From Methanocellales archaeon (GTDB taxonomy: Archaea; Halobacteriota; UBA148): a stretch of 64,000 nucleotides of DNA. Under the pieces are notes generated by a model. The model was not told where the DNA came from. It searched no databases and saw only the letters and a list, made by a program, of their open reading frames with translations. Shown here in pieces: positions 43,765-52,479 of this stretch. The DNA lies in NCBI GenBank assembly GCA_028715985.1, contig JAQUQR010000003.1, forward strand, positions 1 to 64,000, written 5' to 3'. Positions within the stretch are counted from its first letter, which is position 1. The number at the start of each line of letters is the position of its first letter. The position numbers were made by a program, and so were the translations under genes.

Positions 43765-44223
43765 GTGGTACTTCTGAGAACCGTTGTCTTATGCTGTGGG
43801 AATCCCTTGATGGGTGATGATGGGGTTGGTTTTTACATCTTAGAGAAGCTTAGGAGTAAGGACCTGCCTGTGGAGCTGATAGATGCTGGTACTGGCGGTC
43901 TTGGCATTCTCAGTTTTCTGGAACATGTCGACAGGGTAATCATCATCGATGCCCTGAGTTCAGGAGGGGAGATTGGTAAGATACATAGGTTCACCTACAA
44001 AGACCTTCCAGATCCTGCTTCGATGCACTTCTCATTGCATGAGCTTGGCTTAGTTGACGTGCTAAAGATCGGAGAAAAAGTCATGTCGATGCCAGATGAC
44101 ATCCTCATCATAGGGGTTGAAATTGAGAGATCAAACCAAATCACCGTTGGGCTGACACCGAAAGTGAATGAAGCAGTGCCAAAAGTGGTGGAAATGGTAT
44201 TGGACGAGCTATCTATCGAATAA
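43765..44223 (+). CDS. hydrogenase maturation protease
   Basis: A HycI/HyaD-family endopeptidase (152 residues) that removes the C-terminal peptide of the hydrogenase large subunit once nickel is in place. CCGNPLMGDDGVGF carries the metal-sensing Asp, IIDALSSGG the second, and SLHELGL the histidine. The start is GTG 43765, immediately after the hypE stop. Which hydrogenase it serves is not visible; F420-reducing, Mvh-type or energy-converting are open. It overlaps the convergent AAA gene by 15 bp. Confidence 0.93.
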   Translation: MVLLRTVVLCCGNPLMGDDGVGFYILEKLRSKDLPVELIDAGTGGLGILSFLEHVDRVIIIDALSSGGEIGKIHRFTYKDLPDPASMHFSLHELGLVDVLKIGEKVMSMPDDILIIGVEIERSNQITVGLTPKVNEAVPKVVEMVLDELSIE

Positions 44224-45831
44224 CCTCGGAAGAATGCTCTCTCTTACCTCCTCCGGAGAGGAATCCTTTAGCATCCTCACAGTCAGCTCTTCAATCATGA
44301 TCTCAATGGCCATATTCAATGCCCTATCATCGACCAAGAGTATGCGGTGGCTGGGAGTTTCTGTGGCCTTGGCAGTGAAATAAAACGGCAATGTCAATGT
44401 AGATGCGAGTTGGAGGCATTTATAGATGGATCGAGGCGATGCCTGTATGAGCTTGTCCTCCCCCATATATTCCTCTGCGAAGATTCTGATCGCCGACGTG
44501 ATGGTGCTTATTTGCCCCTCTGAGAACTGGACCTTTGAGGGCTTATAATCCTTGATTATGCCGGTATTGATCGAGTAGATCAGGGTTGCATGGTCCCTTA
44601 TCTGGTCAGGGCTGATCTCCATTTCCCTGTGCTTGCCCAGTGTATGCTTTTCGATGGACTCGATGATGTCTAAAAACCTTTGCTTCGTCATCTTATGGAG
44701 CCTACAGAAGCACCTATCTTCGATGGCGTTAAAGTTGGGATCTGAAACGGTGAGTCTGTACCCTTTTTTCTTTATCTTGACGTTATAGTTCGCATTGAAG
44801 AAGGAGGTAAAAACATAAGGTCCGATGGTTTCGTGAGCGGACTCATACTTCAGGGGTTTTTGCTCCATCGCTAACTTCAGCCTCTCTACCATTCCTTTCT
44901 CATGAAAGAACCAGTCGTTGAACTCCGGAACGAGGAATACCATCTTTTCCCCCTCGTAGTACTGCCCCATGTGAATGAACATGTAGGGAGTTATGCCACC
45001 ACAGTATCTGTATCTTCCGGGAATACCATGGGGTTCCAGTCCAATCCTCTCGTTCCCCATAACGAAATCGATGCTTGAATATGTCTTCCCGGTTCCAACA
45101 TCACCGAAGTATGCCAGATGAAAGCCGGTAGTGGTCAACTTCTCGCCATTAGGCTTCAGCACCTCTACGTCTGCAATCCCGAAAAGCTGAGCCCAGGACA
45201 ATAAAACATCTACGGATGCCAGACCTCCATATTCTTCAAAGTACTCACAGAGAGAATTAAGTTGCATGGACTTGGCGAAGTTCTTGACCTCTTCTTCCCT
45301 GGAGATCAAGCCTTTTAAATAGTTCATTAGGGAGTCTTCCATGTCTCTTGCAGTTTCTTTTTCTGTTAAGTCTTTTGCCTCTTCACTGCTTCTCCCTTTC
45401 CTTATCTGCTCCAGCACGCTTTCAGCATTTGGCACGATGTATTTTATGAAATAATGCTTGCTGTTCTCAACCGGTAAGACGGTGACCTTGTACGAATTCA
45501 CCCTCTCCTCAATGGATGTCAAGAACCAGTAATCGTGCGAATGCAGGAGGCTGGCAATTGATTTTTTTATCAATTCTTCATCAGAATAGGTTTTGTTTGT
45601 TTCTATTATGATTTCATCCTGGGATATCTTTTCAACGTCCATTATGATGTTCCACCCTATGGACATCCTAGCTCCTCTAACCAAGCGCCCCCACCAGTTA
45701 CGCCCAAAATAAGACTCTCCCTGGTCATCCCAATAACTTCGCTTCGCCAGATCCTCTACCGTAAAAACCCCTATGCTACCAAGCTCTTTTTCTTTTTTTG
45801 GTCCTATACCGGGTATTTTAACAAGTTCCAA
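44209..45831 (-). CDS. HhH-AAA ATPase of unknown function
   Basis: A 540-residue protein combining an N-terminal helix-hairpin-helix (IPGIGPKKEKELGSIGVFTV, residues 6-25) with a P-loop ATPase domain (YFGDVGTGKTYSSIDF, Walker A 243-250; FLVPEFNDWF as a Walker B-like strand; TSFFNANYN as sensor 1; EDRCFCRLHKMTK near 370 as an arginine-finger region). The C-terminal 150 residues are helical. The arrangement of ATPase motifs is reminiscent of MCM/RuvB-like AAA+ proteins, but I cannot place it in a family. DNA binding through the HhH is inferred. It is convergent with the hydrogenase protease and divergent from the restriction enzyme. Confidence 0.65.
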   Translation of the reverse strand: MELVKIPGIGPKKEKELGSIGVFTVEDLAKRSYWDDQGESYFGRNWWGRLVRGARMSIGWNIIMDVEKISQDEIIIETNKTYSDEELIKKSIASLLHSHDYWFLTSIEERVNSYKVTVLPVENSKHYFIKYIVPNAESVLEQIRKGRSSEEAKDLTEKETARDMEDSLMNYLKGLISREEEVKNFAKSMQLNSLCEYFEEYGGLASVDVLLSWAQLFGIADVEVLKPNGEKLTTTGFHLAYFGDVGTGKTYSSIDFVMGNERIGLEPHGIPGRYRYCGGITPYMFIHMGQYYEGEKMVFLVPEFNDWFFHEKGMVERLKLAMEQKPLKYESAHETIGPYVFTSFFNANYNVKIKKKGYRLTVSDPNFNAIEDRCFCRLHKMTKQRFLDIIESIEKHTLGKHREMEISPDQIRDHATLIYSINTGIIKDYKPSKVQFSEGQISTITSAIRIFAEEYMGEDKLIQASPRSIYKCLQLASTLTLPFYFTAKATETPSHRILLVDDRALNMAIEIMIEELTVRMLKDSSPEEVRESILPRLFDR

Positions 45832-45982
45832 GAATAAGCCCCTAAATCCAAATTTTTGAGTTCATGTTTGATTTATGAAAAGATAAGACTTGCTGTTTTT
45901 TTTGTAAAAAAATTCACTTATAGGCAAAATTTTGGCAATGTATATTTAAGAAAGATAAGAAGTAATATGTTCATGATGGCCT

Positions 45983-48900
45983 GTGAAGAGTGATTTAGAC
46001 TTAAAAACCTATGAAAGAAATATCTACGAAAGAATCGATTTGCTTATTCGACATTTTCATGCTGTTTCTGATAAACTGGTAGATGAAGAAGACGTTAAAT
46101 CGAGTATTATCGACAGGTTTATCGATATTTTGGGTTGGGATTTAGGCGATACCTTAGAGGTCAAAAAAGAGCAAAAAACCGAGGGCAGAAAAAAGGCGGA
46201 TTACGCCCTAAAAGTTGGCGGGAAAACAAAAATTTACATCGAAGCAAAAAGTCTCGACAAAGACTTGGAAAAAGGATTCGATAAGACACCCGGCGAGGGA
46301 AAGAGGACATACATTGAACAAACCATCAACTACGCTTATAACAGTGGCGTAAGCTGGGCGCTACTCACAAACGGAAAACGATGGATATTATTCAATGCCT
46401 ATTGGAAAGGGACTCACAGGGACAGAATTGCTTTCGATCTCGAAATCGAGGATTTCCTAAAGGACAACAATTTTGACAAAATCAAGCTTCTTGCCAAGGA
46501 ATATGTTGTAGCTGGAAAATTAGACGAGTATTTCAAAGAGAGGCCTTTCAGAAATCCTGTTGATGAAGAGGTTGTAGCCTTCCTGCTTGAATGCCGAAGA
46601 GCCTTAACGGAATCCGTAATTAAAAATAACGAGGGCAAATACACCACCGACCAATTAAGAGAGGGTATACATCGCATTTTGGACAGGTTGGTGTTTTACA
46701 AGATTTGTGAGGATAGAGACATCTTGGATTATGGCAGGATCAAGAAAACTTTTGATATATTCCGAGAGGATAAATCCAGTCAATCTTTCGTAATTGGATT
46801 AAAGTCGTACTATGACTGGTTCAATAGAATCTATGATGGCGAAATGTTCGGTCCGCATTTTTGTGAAGAATTCATCGTGGATAACAGTGTCTATGAAATG
46901 CTGGTGGACGGATTATACCAATACGATTTCGCAACGATCGATGCTGACATATTAGGCAGAATCTACGAAAATTATCTCGGCAACACCCTGCAGGAACTGG
47001 AAAAAGGCTTGAAGTGGGTTATCGATAGCAAAGAACGAAAGAGATTCGGACAATACTACACTCCGCAGTACGTTGTCGACTACATCATCGATAATGTTGG
47101 GATCACCAGAGACTCCAAAATACTGGACCCTTCCTGTGGCTCTGGCGCCTTTCTGATAAAAGCCTATGACAAGTTAAAACTTCTAAATCATGAGCATGTA
47201 AAGCGAATAGCAACGAAGAAAAAACACAACATATCGGAAGAGGATTTCAAAAAATGGCAGGAGGAAGAGCTGCCGAAGATAGAGTCAAAAAGCATCAATC
47301 AAATTTTAGCGCGAAACATACATGGTGTAGACCTCAATCCTGAATCGGTAGAGCTGACAAAGATCAATTTGTGGCTCAGAAGCATCCAGAAAGACACCCC
47401 TCTGAACAAACTGGAAAATAACATCGCATGCGGTAACAGCCTGATTTCTGGCACAGAAGAGGAATTGAGAAAATATTTCGGGGATGACTGGGAAGAAAAG
47501 CGACCTTTTGATTGGGAAGAAGAATTTAAAGATATTTTTGATAAGGGTGGGTTTGATGTTGTGATGGGAAATCCGCCTTATATTCGATTTGACAACCTGA
47601 ACGAAGATGAACGGGAATATCTTTTCTCGAAATACAAGTCGGCAGTCCAAAAGTGCGATATTTTCTCATTCTTCATAGAAAGAGGGATTCAAAATCTAAA
47701 AGAAAGAGGATTTCTTGGATTTATTGTTTCTTCATCGTGGTTTTCCCAACATAGTTTCAGCAAACTCAGAAAATTAATTCTTGATGAATGTGCCATAAGA
47801 CAAATTATTTTAACGCCGGAAGATACTTTCAAAGATGCCGCAGTTCAGACCGTAATAATTATTCTTCAAAAAACAAACTCGAAAGAAATAAGAGACAAAA
47901 ATCAAATAACCGTTTGCCGATTCGCTAAGGATATATCTATCAATAACAAGCACTTGATACCGCAGAATATCTACCTTGAAAACAAAGAAAATCTCTTTAT
48001 CTTGGATTGGACCCCATCCCATAGAAAGATGGATAAGAAATTTGCCATTGCAACTGAAGAGCTGAAAAATGTAGTTGATTTGTCGTTTGGCATAATGACT
48101 GGCGATGACTCCAAATTCACATATTCTGAAAAACAACATCCGACAGAAGATAAACAAGTGCTTCGCGGGGGAAACGTTAAACGTTATAGAATATCTTGGA
48201 GTGGCGAATATGTCTGGTATGTTCCAGATGTCATGCGAAAGCATAAAGACACTGCGAGACCAGGCGAATCGGCCAGATTTGAAACGGAAAAACTTATCAT
48301 AAAACGTGAAGGAGCAGGCTCTATAACCGCTGCGATAGACTACGATGGATATTATACAATTGGCTCAACCTTCATAGTGAATAAAAAAGATCCGCAGTAC
48401 GATCTCAGATATATATTGGGACTTTTGAACTCTAAACTTCTGAATTATTGGTATGGACAGCGCTATAAAACAGTGACGCAGTCGATAAATTCCTATCAGA
48501 AAATTCCTGTGAAAAAAGCATCTAAATCCGAGCAGGAGCCAATAATAAAACTCGTCGACAAAATGCTCTTCCTCCACAAAGAGCTTCCAAATATTAACAC
48601 CAACTTCTTTGATTATGTCGATCTGCGCCCCAAGTTGAAGGATACCAACCTCGGCTATTACTTCAACCTGCTTAAAATGAACGACAAAAAAGTGCTGAAC
48701 AATGCCAATGGCCTAAAAGGTAAAATCAAGAAGGTCAAAGCAAGAGAAGAAGGCGAATGGCTTATCGTTTCTGTGGATTATGGGGATGAGAACAAGAAGT
48801 CGGTTGAAGATTTTGATGTCTTAAAATGCCGATTTGAAAATCTAACCTTCACTAAATTTATCAAGCATTGCATACTGGATTATGGCAAGAGCATCGGCGA

Positions 48901-49138
48901 GGGAAATATCTTGGACCGAATTTTGAAGATGGAAAACATACCGATTTTTGATAACAAGAGCGATGTCAAGAATCAGCAAGTCATCGATGAAATCATGGGT
49001 TCGTTCTTGCCTGCATCAGAACGGAAGGAGAAAATAGAGAAGGAAATCGAAGAGACGGATAAAACGATCGATCAAATGGTTTATGAGTTGTATAGTCTAA
49101 CCGAAGAAGAAATTAAAATCGTTGAAGCCTCTGCTTAA
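45983..49138 (+). CDS. single-chain restriction-modification enzyme (type IIG, Eco57I-like)
   Basis: One polypeptide of 1051 residues with an N-terminal nuclease domain (ADYALKVGGKTKIYIEAKSL, D and ExK, about 71-90), a helical connector, an adenine-N6 methyltransferase domain (motif I DPSCGSGAF near 382, motif IV NPPY near 529) and a C-terminal target-recognition domain (SFGIMTGDDSKF, LRYILGLLNSKLLNYWYG, IPVKKA). All catalytic residues are intact. The start is GTG 45983. No separate methylase, specificity or helicase genes adjoin it, as expected of a self-contained type IIG system. Confidence 0.88.
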   Translation: MKSDLDLKTYERNIYERIDLLIRHFHAVSDKLVDEEDVKSSIIDRFIDILGWDLGDTLEVKKEQKTEGRKKADYALKVGGKTKIYIEAKSLDKDLEKGFDKTPGEGKRTYIEQTINYAYNSGVSWALLTNGKRWILFNAYWKGTHRDRIAFDLEIEDFLKDNNFDKIKLLAKEYVVAGKLDEYFKERPFRNPVDEEVVAFLLECRRALTESVIKNNEGKYTTDQLREGIHRILDRLVFYKICEDRDILDYGRIKKTFDIFREDKSSQSFVIGLKSYYDWFNRIYDGEMFGPHFCEEFIVDNSVYEMLVDGLYQYDFATIDADILGRIYENYLGNTLQELEKGLKWVIDSKERKRFGQYYTPQYVVDYIIDNVGITRDSKILDPSCGSGAFLIKAYDKLKLLNHEHVKRIATKKKHNISEEDFKKWQEEELPKIESKSINQILARNIHGVDLNPESVELTKINLWLRSIQKDTPLNKLENNIACGNSLISGTEEELRKYFGDDWEEKRPFDWEEEFKDIFDKGGFDVVMGNPPYIRFDNLNEDEREYLFSKYKSAVQKCDIFSFFIERGIQNLKERGFLGFIVSSSWFSQHSFSKLRKLILDECAIRQIILTPEDTFKDAAVQTVIIILQKTNSKEIRDKNQITVCRFAKDISINNKHLIPQNIYLENKENLFILDWTPSHRKMDKKFAIATEELKNVVDLSFGIMTGDDSKFTYSEKQHPTEDKQVLRGGNVKRYRISWSGEYVWYVPDVMRKHKDTARPGESARFETEKLIIKREGAGSITAAIDYDGYYTIGSTFIVNKKDPQYDLRYILGLLNSKLLNYWYGQRYKTVTQSINSYQKIPVKKASKSEQEPIIKLVDKMLFLHKELPNINTNFFDYVDLRPKLKDTNLGYYFNLLKMNDKKVLNNANGLKGKIKKVKAREEGEWLIVSVDYGDENKKSVEDFDVLKCRFENLTFTKFIKHCILDYGKSIGEGNILDRILKMENIPIFDNKSDVKNQQVIDEIMGSFLPASERKEKIEKEIEETDKTIDQMVYELYSLTEEEIKIVEASA

Positions 49139-49139
49139 A

Positions 49140-49214
49140 ATGTCCAATCAAAAGCCTAAAAACACCAATTCTTATCTGGTTACGAGTGAAGTGATTATAG
49201 AAATGAATGATTAA
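49140..49214 (+). CDS. possible 24-residue peptide after the restriction gene
   Basis: ATG follows the restriction gene stop by one base and the ORF runs 24 codons (MSNQKPKNTNSYLVTSEVI, then IEMND). It has no family. Given the tight junction it may be translated by coupling, or may be the start of a gene lost downstream; the next 160 bp hold nothing clear. Confidence 0.2.
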   Translation: MSNQKPKNTNSYLVTSEVIIEMND

Positions 49215-49376
49215 TCCAAACATCTGCAAAAGACATAGGGCGATTAAACTACCCCCCCACATATTTTATCGCATCTCGCTTGTGATCACAAGATTGAAAA
49301 TCAATTTTTACTTTAGGAACTAATGAAAGCACAGCAAGTATTATCTAGTTACGGTGAAATGGGAATTGAAAATCAT

Positions 49377-50465
49377 TTAGTCAAAAATTTCTGGTTGGAT
49401 TTTTACTTTGCGATCTGCTGTTGATTTAGTCTCTTCATCTTTCTCTTTTTGATTCATTACCAAGTCTCTAAACATGACAAACAGATGATACGTAAATATA
49501 TTTTGAAGTTGGAGAACTGCGAAAACCAATGCACTCGTTTCTTTGACTAAATTTATAAATTCAAAGTACGATAGTAGAACTTTATTGTTACGATCAATAA
49601 AATCAATTCTTTTGTCTAAAATATCAATTTTATACGTTCTGTGAGAAATAGCGTTTCTAACTTTCCTATTAAAGCCTTCCGTTAATATTTTATAATGTTT
49701 TTCTTTTTCCACTTTTTGAATGTTTTTGTATAGATCTTTTTTCCTTATATTTTCATAGTCTGGTTTTTCGTCTTTCTCTAATATTTTCAGCAGTCCTACA
49801 ATCACCCGCAATTGTTTTTCGTAACACCCTGACAATTCTGAATATATTTCTATATATTTCTTAATCTGTTGTTTTCGTATATATCTATGCTCTTTTTGTA
49901 AGTATTTATAATGACCAACTAGGGGATCACACAAGGTATGAGCGATAATATATGCATCATCGCTTTCGCTAACGTCATCTAAAAAATCACGCACAAGGTA
50001 TGTTTTTCCTTTTGCCTTAAGTTCTAGTGATAATTTTTCAATGAGCGATATATATTCAAGATATCTCGTATTTTTTAAATATTCTAAGCCAGATGGAATT
50101 TTGGGTCTCAAAAACTCGATGCCATCCTCTACTGCATGTATTTCTTGAGGGATTTCTGGGATCGCTATGCGTAACAGTTTATCAATGAGACAATAAGTGC
50201 GAGAGATTTTTTCTGTTTGAGATATCTGGGCAGATTCTAATATATCTATCTCTTTTAAACCTTCCAAAAAGTTCCTTGATTTTTCGTATAGTTCATCTTC
50301 AAGCTTTTTATCAAGCACTTTACCCTTACGCAAATCCTTTCCCAAGAGATTCGAAAAGAATTTAGGCATTTCCGTCGTTAATACTTTAATAACATTTCTA
50401 AGCTCTTTTTCACTAAGCTCTTTTTCCGTTATACCAGATTGTGACATAGTTTTACACAATACCAT
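49377..50465 (-). CDS. HEPN-like helical protein
   Basis: An AT-rich gene for a charged, almost wholly helical protein of about 360 residues. Near residue 285 it reads GFNRKVRNAISHRTYKID: RNAISH is an RxxxxH motif in the context seen in HEPN and abortive-infection (Abi) type proteins. No other domain is recognised. It faces the restriction gene convergently and lies beside a tRNA, a gene remnant and the restriction enzyme, which suggests a small defence locus. The start is uncertain (ATG 50465 or 50447). Confidence 0.5.
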   Translation of the reverse strand: MVLCKTMSQSGITEKELSEKELRNVIKVLTTEMPKFFSNLLGKDLRKGKVLDKKLEDELYEKSRNFLEGLKEIDILESAQISQTEKISRTYCLIDKLLRIAIPEIPQEIHAVEDGIEFLRPKIPSGLEYLKNTRYLEYISLIEKLSLELKAKGKTYLVRDFLDDVSESDDAYIIAHTLCDPLVGHYKYLQKEHRYIRKQQIKKYIEIYSELSGCYEKQLRVIVGLLKILEKDEKPDYENIRKKDLYKNIQKVEKEKHYKILTEGFNRKVRNAISHRTYKIDILDKRIDFIDRNNKVLLSYFEFINLVKETSALVFAVLQLQNIFTYHLFVMFRDLVMNQKEKDEETKSTADRKVKIQPEIFD

Positions 50466-50513
50466 ATTTGGCGAAAGCAATAAAAGCTCCGATTAAGTAG
50501 AATCTCAAATATA

Positions 50514-50645
50514 CTAACTTGCCATCATCTCAGTCAATCGTTCTATCAAATAGGTGTTAGTGACAAAATCATCATACGAAACACCCCTCCAAATCTCATC
50601 TGGCCAAGAGTGACCAAGTCTTATCGGCTTACGAACATCTTCCGA
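50514..50645 (-). pseudogene. 3' gene fragment next to tRNA-Glu
   Basis: On the minus strand 43 codons are open and end in a stop: SEDVRKPIRLGHSWPDEIWR, then GVSYDDFVTNTYLIERL and TEMMAS. The composition is protein-like, but there is no start codon and a stop precedes it. It begins 10 bp beyond the tRNA 3' end, the usual place for integrated elements and their leftovers. I do not recognise the parent gene. Confidence 0.3.
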
Positions 50646-50654
50646 TCATCTATA

Positions 50655-50752
50655 TGCTCCGGTGGGGATTTGAACCCCAGTCGCAGGAGTGAGAGTCCTG
50701 CATGAATGACCTTCAGTTCTGGCTGAATTTGGCCGGACTACACTACCGGAGC
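50655..50752 (-). tRNA. tRNA-Glu (CUC) with 23-nt intron
   Basis: On the minus strand the acceptor GCTCCGG pairs with CCGGAGC, the discriminator is A (50655), the T arm is TGGGG-TTCAAAT-CCCCA, and the anticodon stem-loop is CAGGA-CTCTCAC-TCCTG with anticodon CTC (Glu). The CCA end is not encoded. The D arm is interrupted by 23 extra bases (50706-50728); removing them gives GGCCAATCATGC, the normal tRNA-Glu D-arm sequence, and a 75-nt mature tRNA. Exons are 50729-50752 and 50655-50705. Confidence 0.93.
50706..50728 (-). other. tRNA-Glu intron at a non-canonical D-arm position
   Basis: The transcript folds as GGCC/GGUC (4 bp, exon 1 with intron), AAA bulge, UUCAG/CUGAA intron hairpin, and AUU bulge on the other strand. 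This is the bulge-helix-bulge substrate of the archaeal splicing endonuclease. Cleavage after the second base of each bulge yields exactly this intron. The outer exon helix is weak, so the motif is of the relaxed type. In standard numbering the site is near 21/22, not 37/38. Confidence 0.85.
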
Positions 50753-50826
50753 GTTAACTTTCAAGTAGAACTAACACCTATATATATCTTAAGCTGTAAC
50801 TTCCATTCATAGGGGATGGGTGCCTT

Positions 50827-51795
50827 TTGAAGAAGCTGGTCGATCTGGGTGTATTGCCAATACGCAGTAGGAGCTCTAAAGGATATACCCCACATCTGTT
50901 GATCTCATTCAGGTCAGAAAAGCTACATGCATTTGGAATCGATACCACGCCTCACGAAGATTCCCAAGCCCTTTTGATAACCCATGCGCATTCGGATCAT
51001 CACGGTGGCTCTGCGATGCTCTCCCCAAGCTCTGTAGCATCTGAAAAAACCGCGAAAGCGCTTGAGATCCTATATGGAAGAAGATTTGTTGGGACGACCT
51101 TTAACGTGGGTGATTGTGTGGATATGGATGGTGTTAGGATTCGAACGCATCCGACAGGACACACCATAGGTGCCACAGCCTTTTCTTGGGAAAACGAGGT
51201 CGGGACCACCATTCTGGTAACTGGAGACGTCAAGGATGCATCCCATCTTCCAAGATGCGATGTTCTCGTTACGGAAGCGACCTACGGGGACCCTTATGAT
51301 CCACAATGCAGGTTTAAGGACGATATAGATGCCTTCAAGGATGCCATTAGAGAGAACGTTGCATTCGGTGCCTATTCATTTGGTAAGGCCCAAAGGGCGG
51401 TCAAACTACTTCGTAGCCTGGGGTACAAGGACGAGATCGGCATGGACAGTAAATCCTTGGAATTGACCAGGGAATTGATGGAACACATGGGGTCGCTGGT
51501 AAGCTTGGAAGAAAATGGCAAGATGAGCATCGTTCCACCACGGGATTTGCATCGCTTACCAGATCATCTGGATAAATTTGTATTAACCGGGCGAAGTTGT
51601 TCGCATCAGCGAATCAAGATAAGCGATCATCTCGATTTCAATGGCCTGATAAAGATGGTGCGCGATTGTAAACCCGAGGTTACGATCCTCTATCATCCTC
51701 TTGGAAGCAGGCCGTCAAAACTCGCCCAATACCTTAACGAGAATGGATTTACAGCTATTTCAATAGATGCAATCACGAATGTGATGATTCACTAA
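50827..51795 (+). CDS. metallo-beta-lactamase fold nuclease-like protein
   Basis: A 322-residue zinc hydrolase. THAHSDHHGG (about 52-61) is the metal motif HxHxDH; HPTGHTIGATAF gives the next histidine; LVTGDVKD the aspartate; and LYHPLGSR a late histidine. The order resembles the beta-CASP/mRNA 3'-end exonuclease group, but the CASP insert is short. RNA or DNA processing is likely. The start is TTG 50827; no ATG or GTG fits the frame near it. The 3' end overlaps the convergent DUF116 gene by 23 bp. Confidence 0.75.
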   Translation: MKKLVDLGVLPIRSRSSKGYTPHLLISFRSEKLHAFGIDTTPHEDSQALLITHAHSDHHGGSAMLSPSSVASEKTAKALEILYGRRFVGTTFNVGDCVDMDGVRIRTHPTGHTIGATAFSWENEVGTTILVTGDVKDASHLPRCDVLVTEATYGDPYDPQCRFKDDIDAFKDAIRENVAFGAYSFGKAQRAVKLLRSLGYKDEIGMDSKSLELTRELMEHMGSLVSLEENGKMSIVPPRDLHRLPDHLDKFVLTGRSCSHQRIKISDHLDFNGLIKMVRDCKPEVTILYHPLGSRPSKLAQYLNENGFTAISIDAITNVMIH

Positions 51796-52438
51796 CGATT
51801 TTATCTACTTTTGCCGTTTTATAAAGAATATCCCAATCTAAAGCAGTGGAAATACACCCATCCGTTTCCAATTGAATGCCAATGGCCGGTACCCCAAATC
51901 TATGACATAAGTCCTGTCCATCTTTCACTTCTGAAATGCAACCAACACCCAAGATCGCCTCTGGTTTATATTTTAACATCATTCGCTTGATGAAGCTTGA
52001 TCCCGGGACGACGAAAACTATGTAACCCATGGACTCTAATTTCTTTTTCGCCCCCCCGATGTTACACCGACCGCAGTTGATGCATTGGATGCCCTCGGGT
52101 GAGAGCTTCGCCGGGCAGTCCACTGAGCGAAGACACTGGGGCAGGAATATCGCCTTCTTTTCAAAGGGAAGACTCTCAAACCTTTTCAATGAGACCTTGT
52201 TTCTCACTCGAATGACGACATCATCCACTATAGAGTCATCCACCTTGAACAATCGGAAGAGTGCCTTGACAGACCCCTCCAAAGCCAATATGCCTGATAG
52301 CACCACATTTGGGAAAGGGAAAGTACCAGTCCTGAATGAATATATCACAAATATCGCGATGAATACTGTCGTTACTACGGTTATTAAGAGGAAATAGACG
52401 ATGATTCGTCCAATCACCGAGTAAAGGGAATCTAACAT
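51773..52438 (-). CDS. DUF116 membrane protein
   Basis: Two N-terminal transmembrane helices (about residues 8-60) are followed by the DUF116 domain: LPQCLRSVDCPAKLSPEGIQ, CINCGRCNIGG (a cysteine cluster suited to an iron-sulfur centre), YIVFVVPGSSFIKRM and GVGCISEVKDG. DUF116 proteins are widespread in methanogens and anaerobes, but their function is not established. ATG 52438 is preferred over 52456. Confidence 0.85.
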   Translation of the reverse strand: MLDSLYSVIGRIIVYFLLITVVTTVFIAIFVIYSFRTGTFPFPNVVLSGILALEGSVKALFRLFKVDDSIVDDVVIRVRNKVSLKRFESLPFEKKAIFLPQCLRSVDCPAKLSPEGIQCINCGRCNIGGAKKKLESMGYIVFVVPGSSFIKRMMLKYKPEAILGVGCISEVKDGQDLCHRFGVPAIGIQLETDGCISTALDWDILYKTAKVDKIVSESSHS

Positions 52439-52479
52439 GCATATCGTTATAAGCAAACATAACTTAATAATACCACTGC

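Noticed and set aside
41407-44223. Reading the short overlapping ORFs on the opposite strand of the hyp genes as real
   Set aside because: They have no ribosome binding sites or protein-family similarity and lie wholly inside well-supported genes.
50655-50752. tRNA-Glu as a degenerate pseudogene because of its long D arm
   Set aside because: All stems are perfect and the extra 23 bases form a precise splicing motif whose removal restores the standard sequence.
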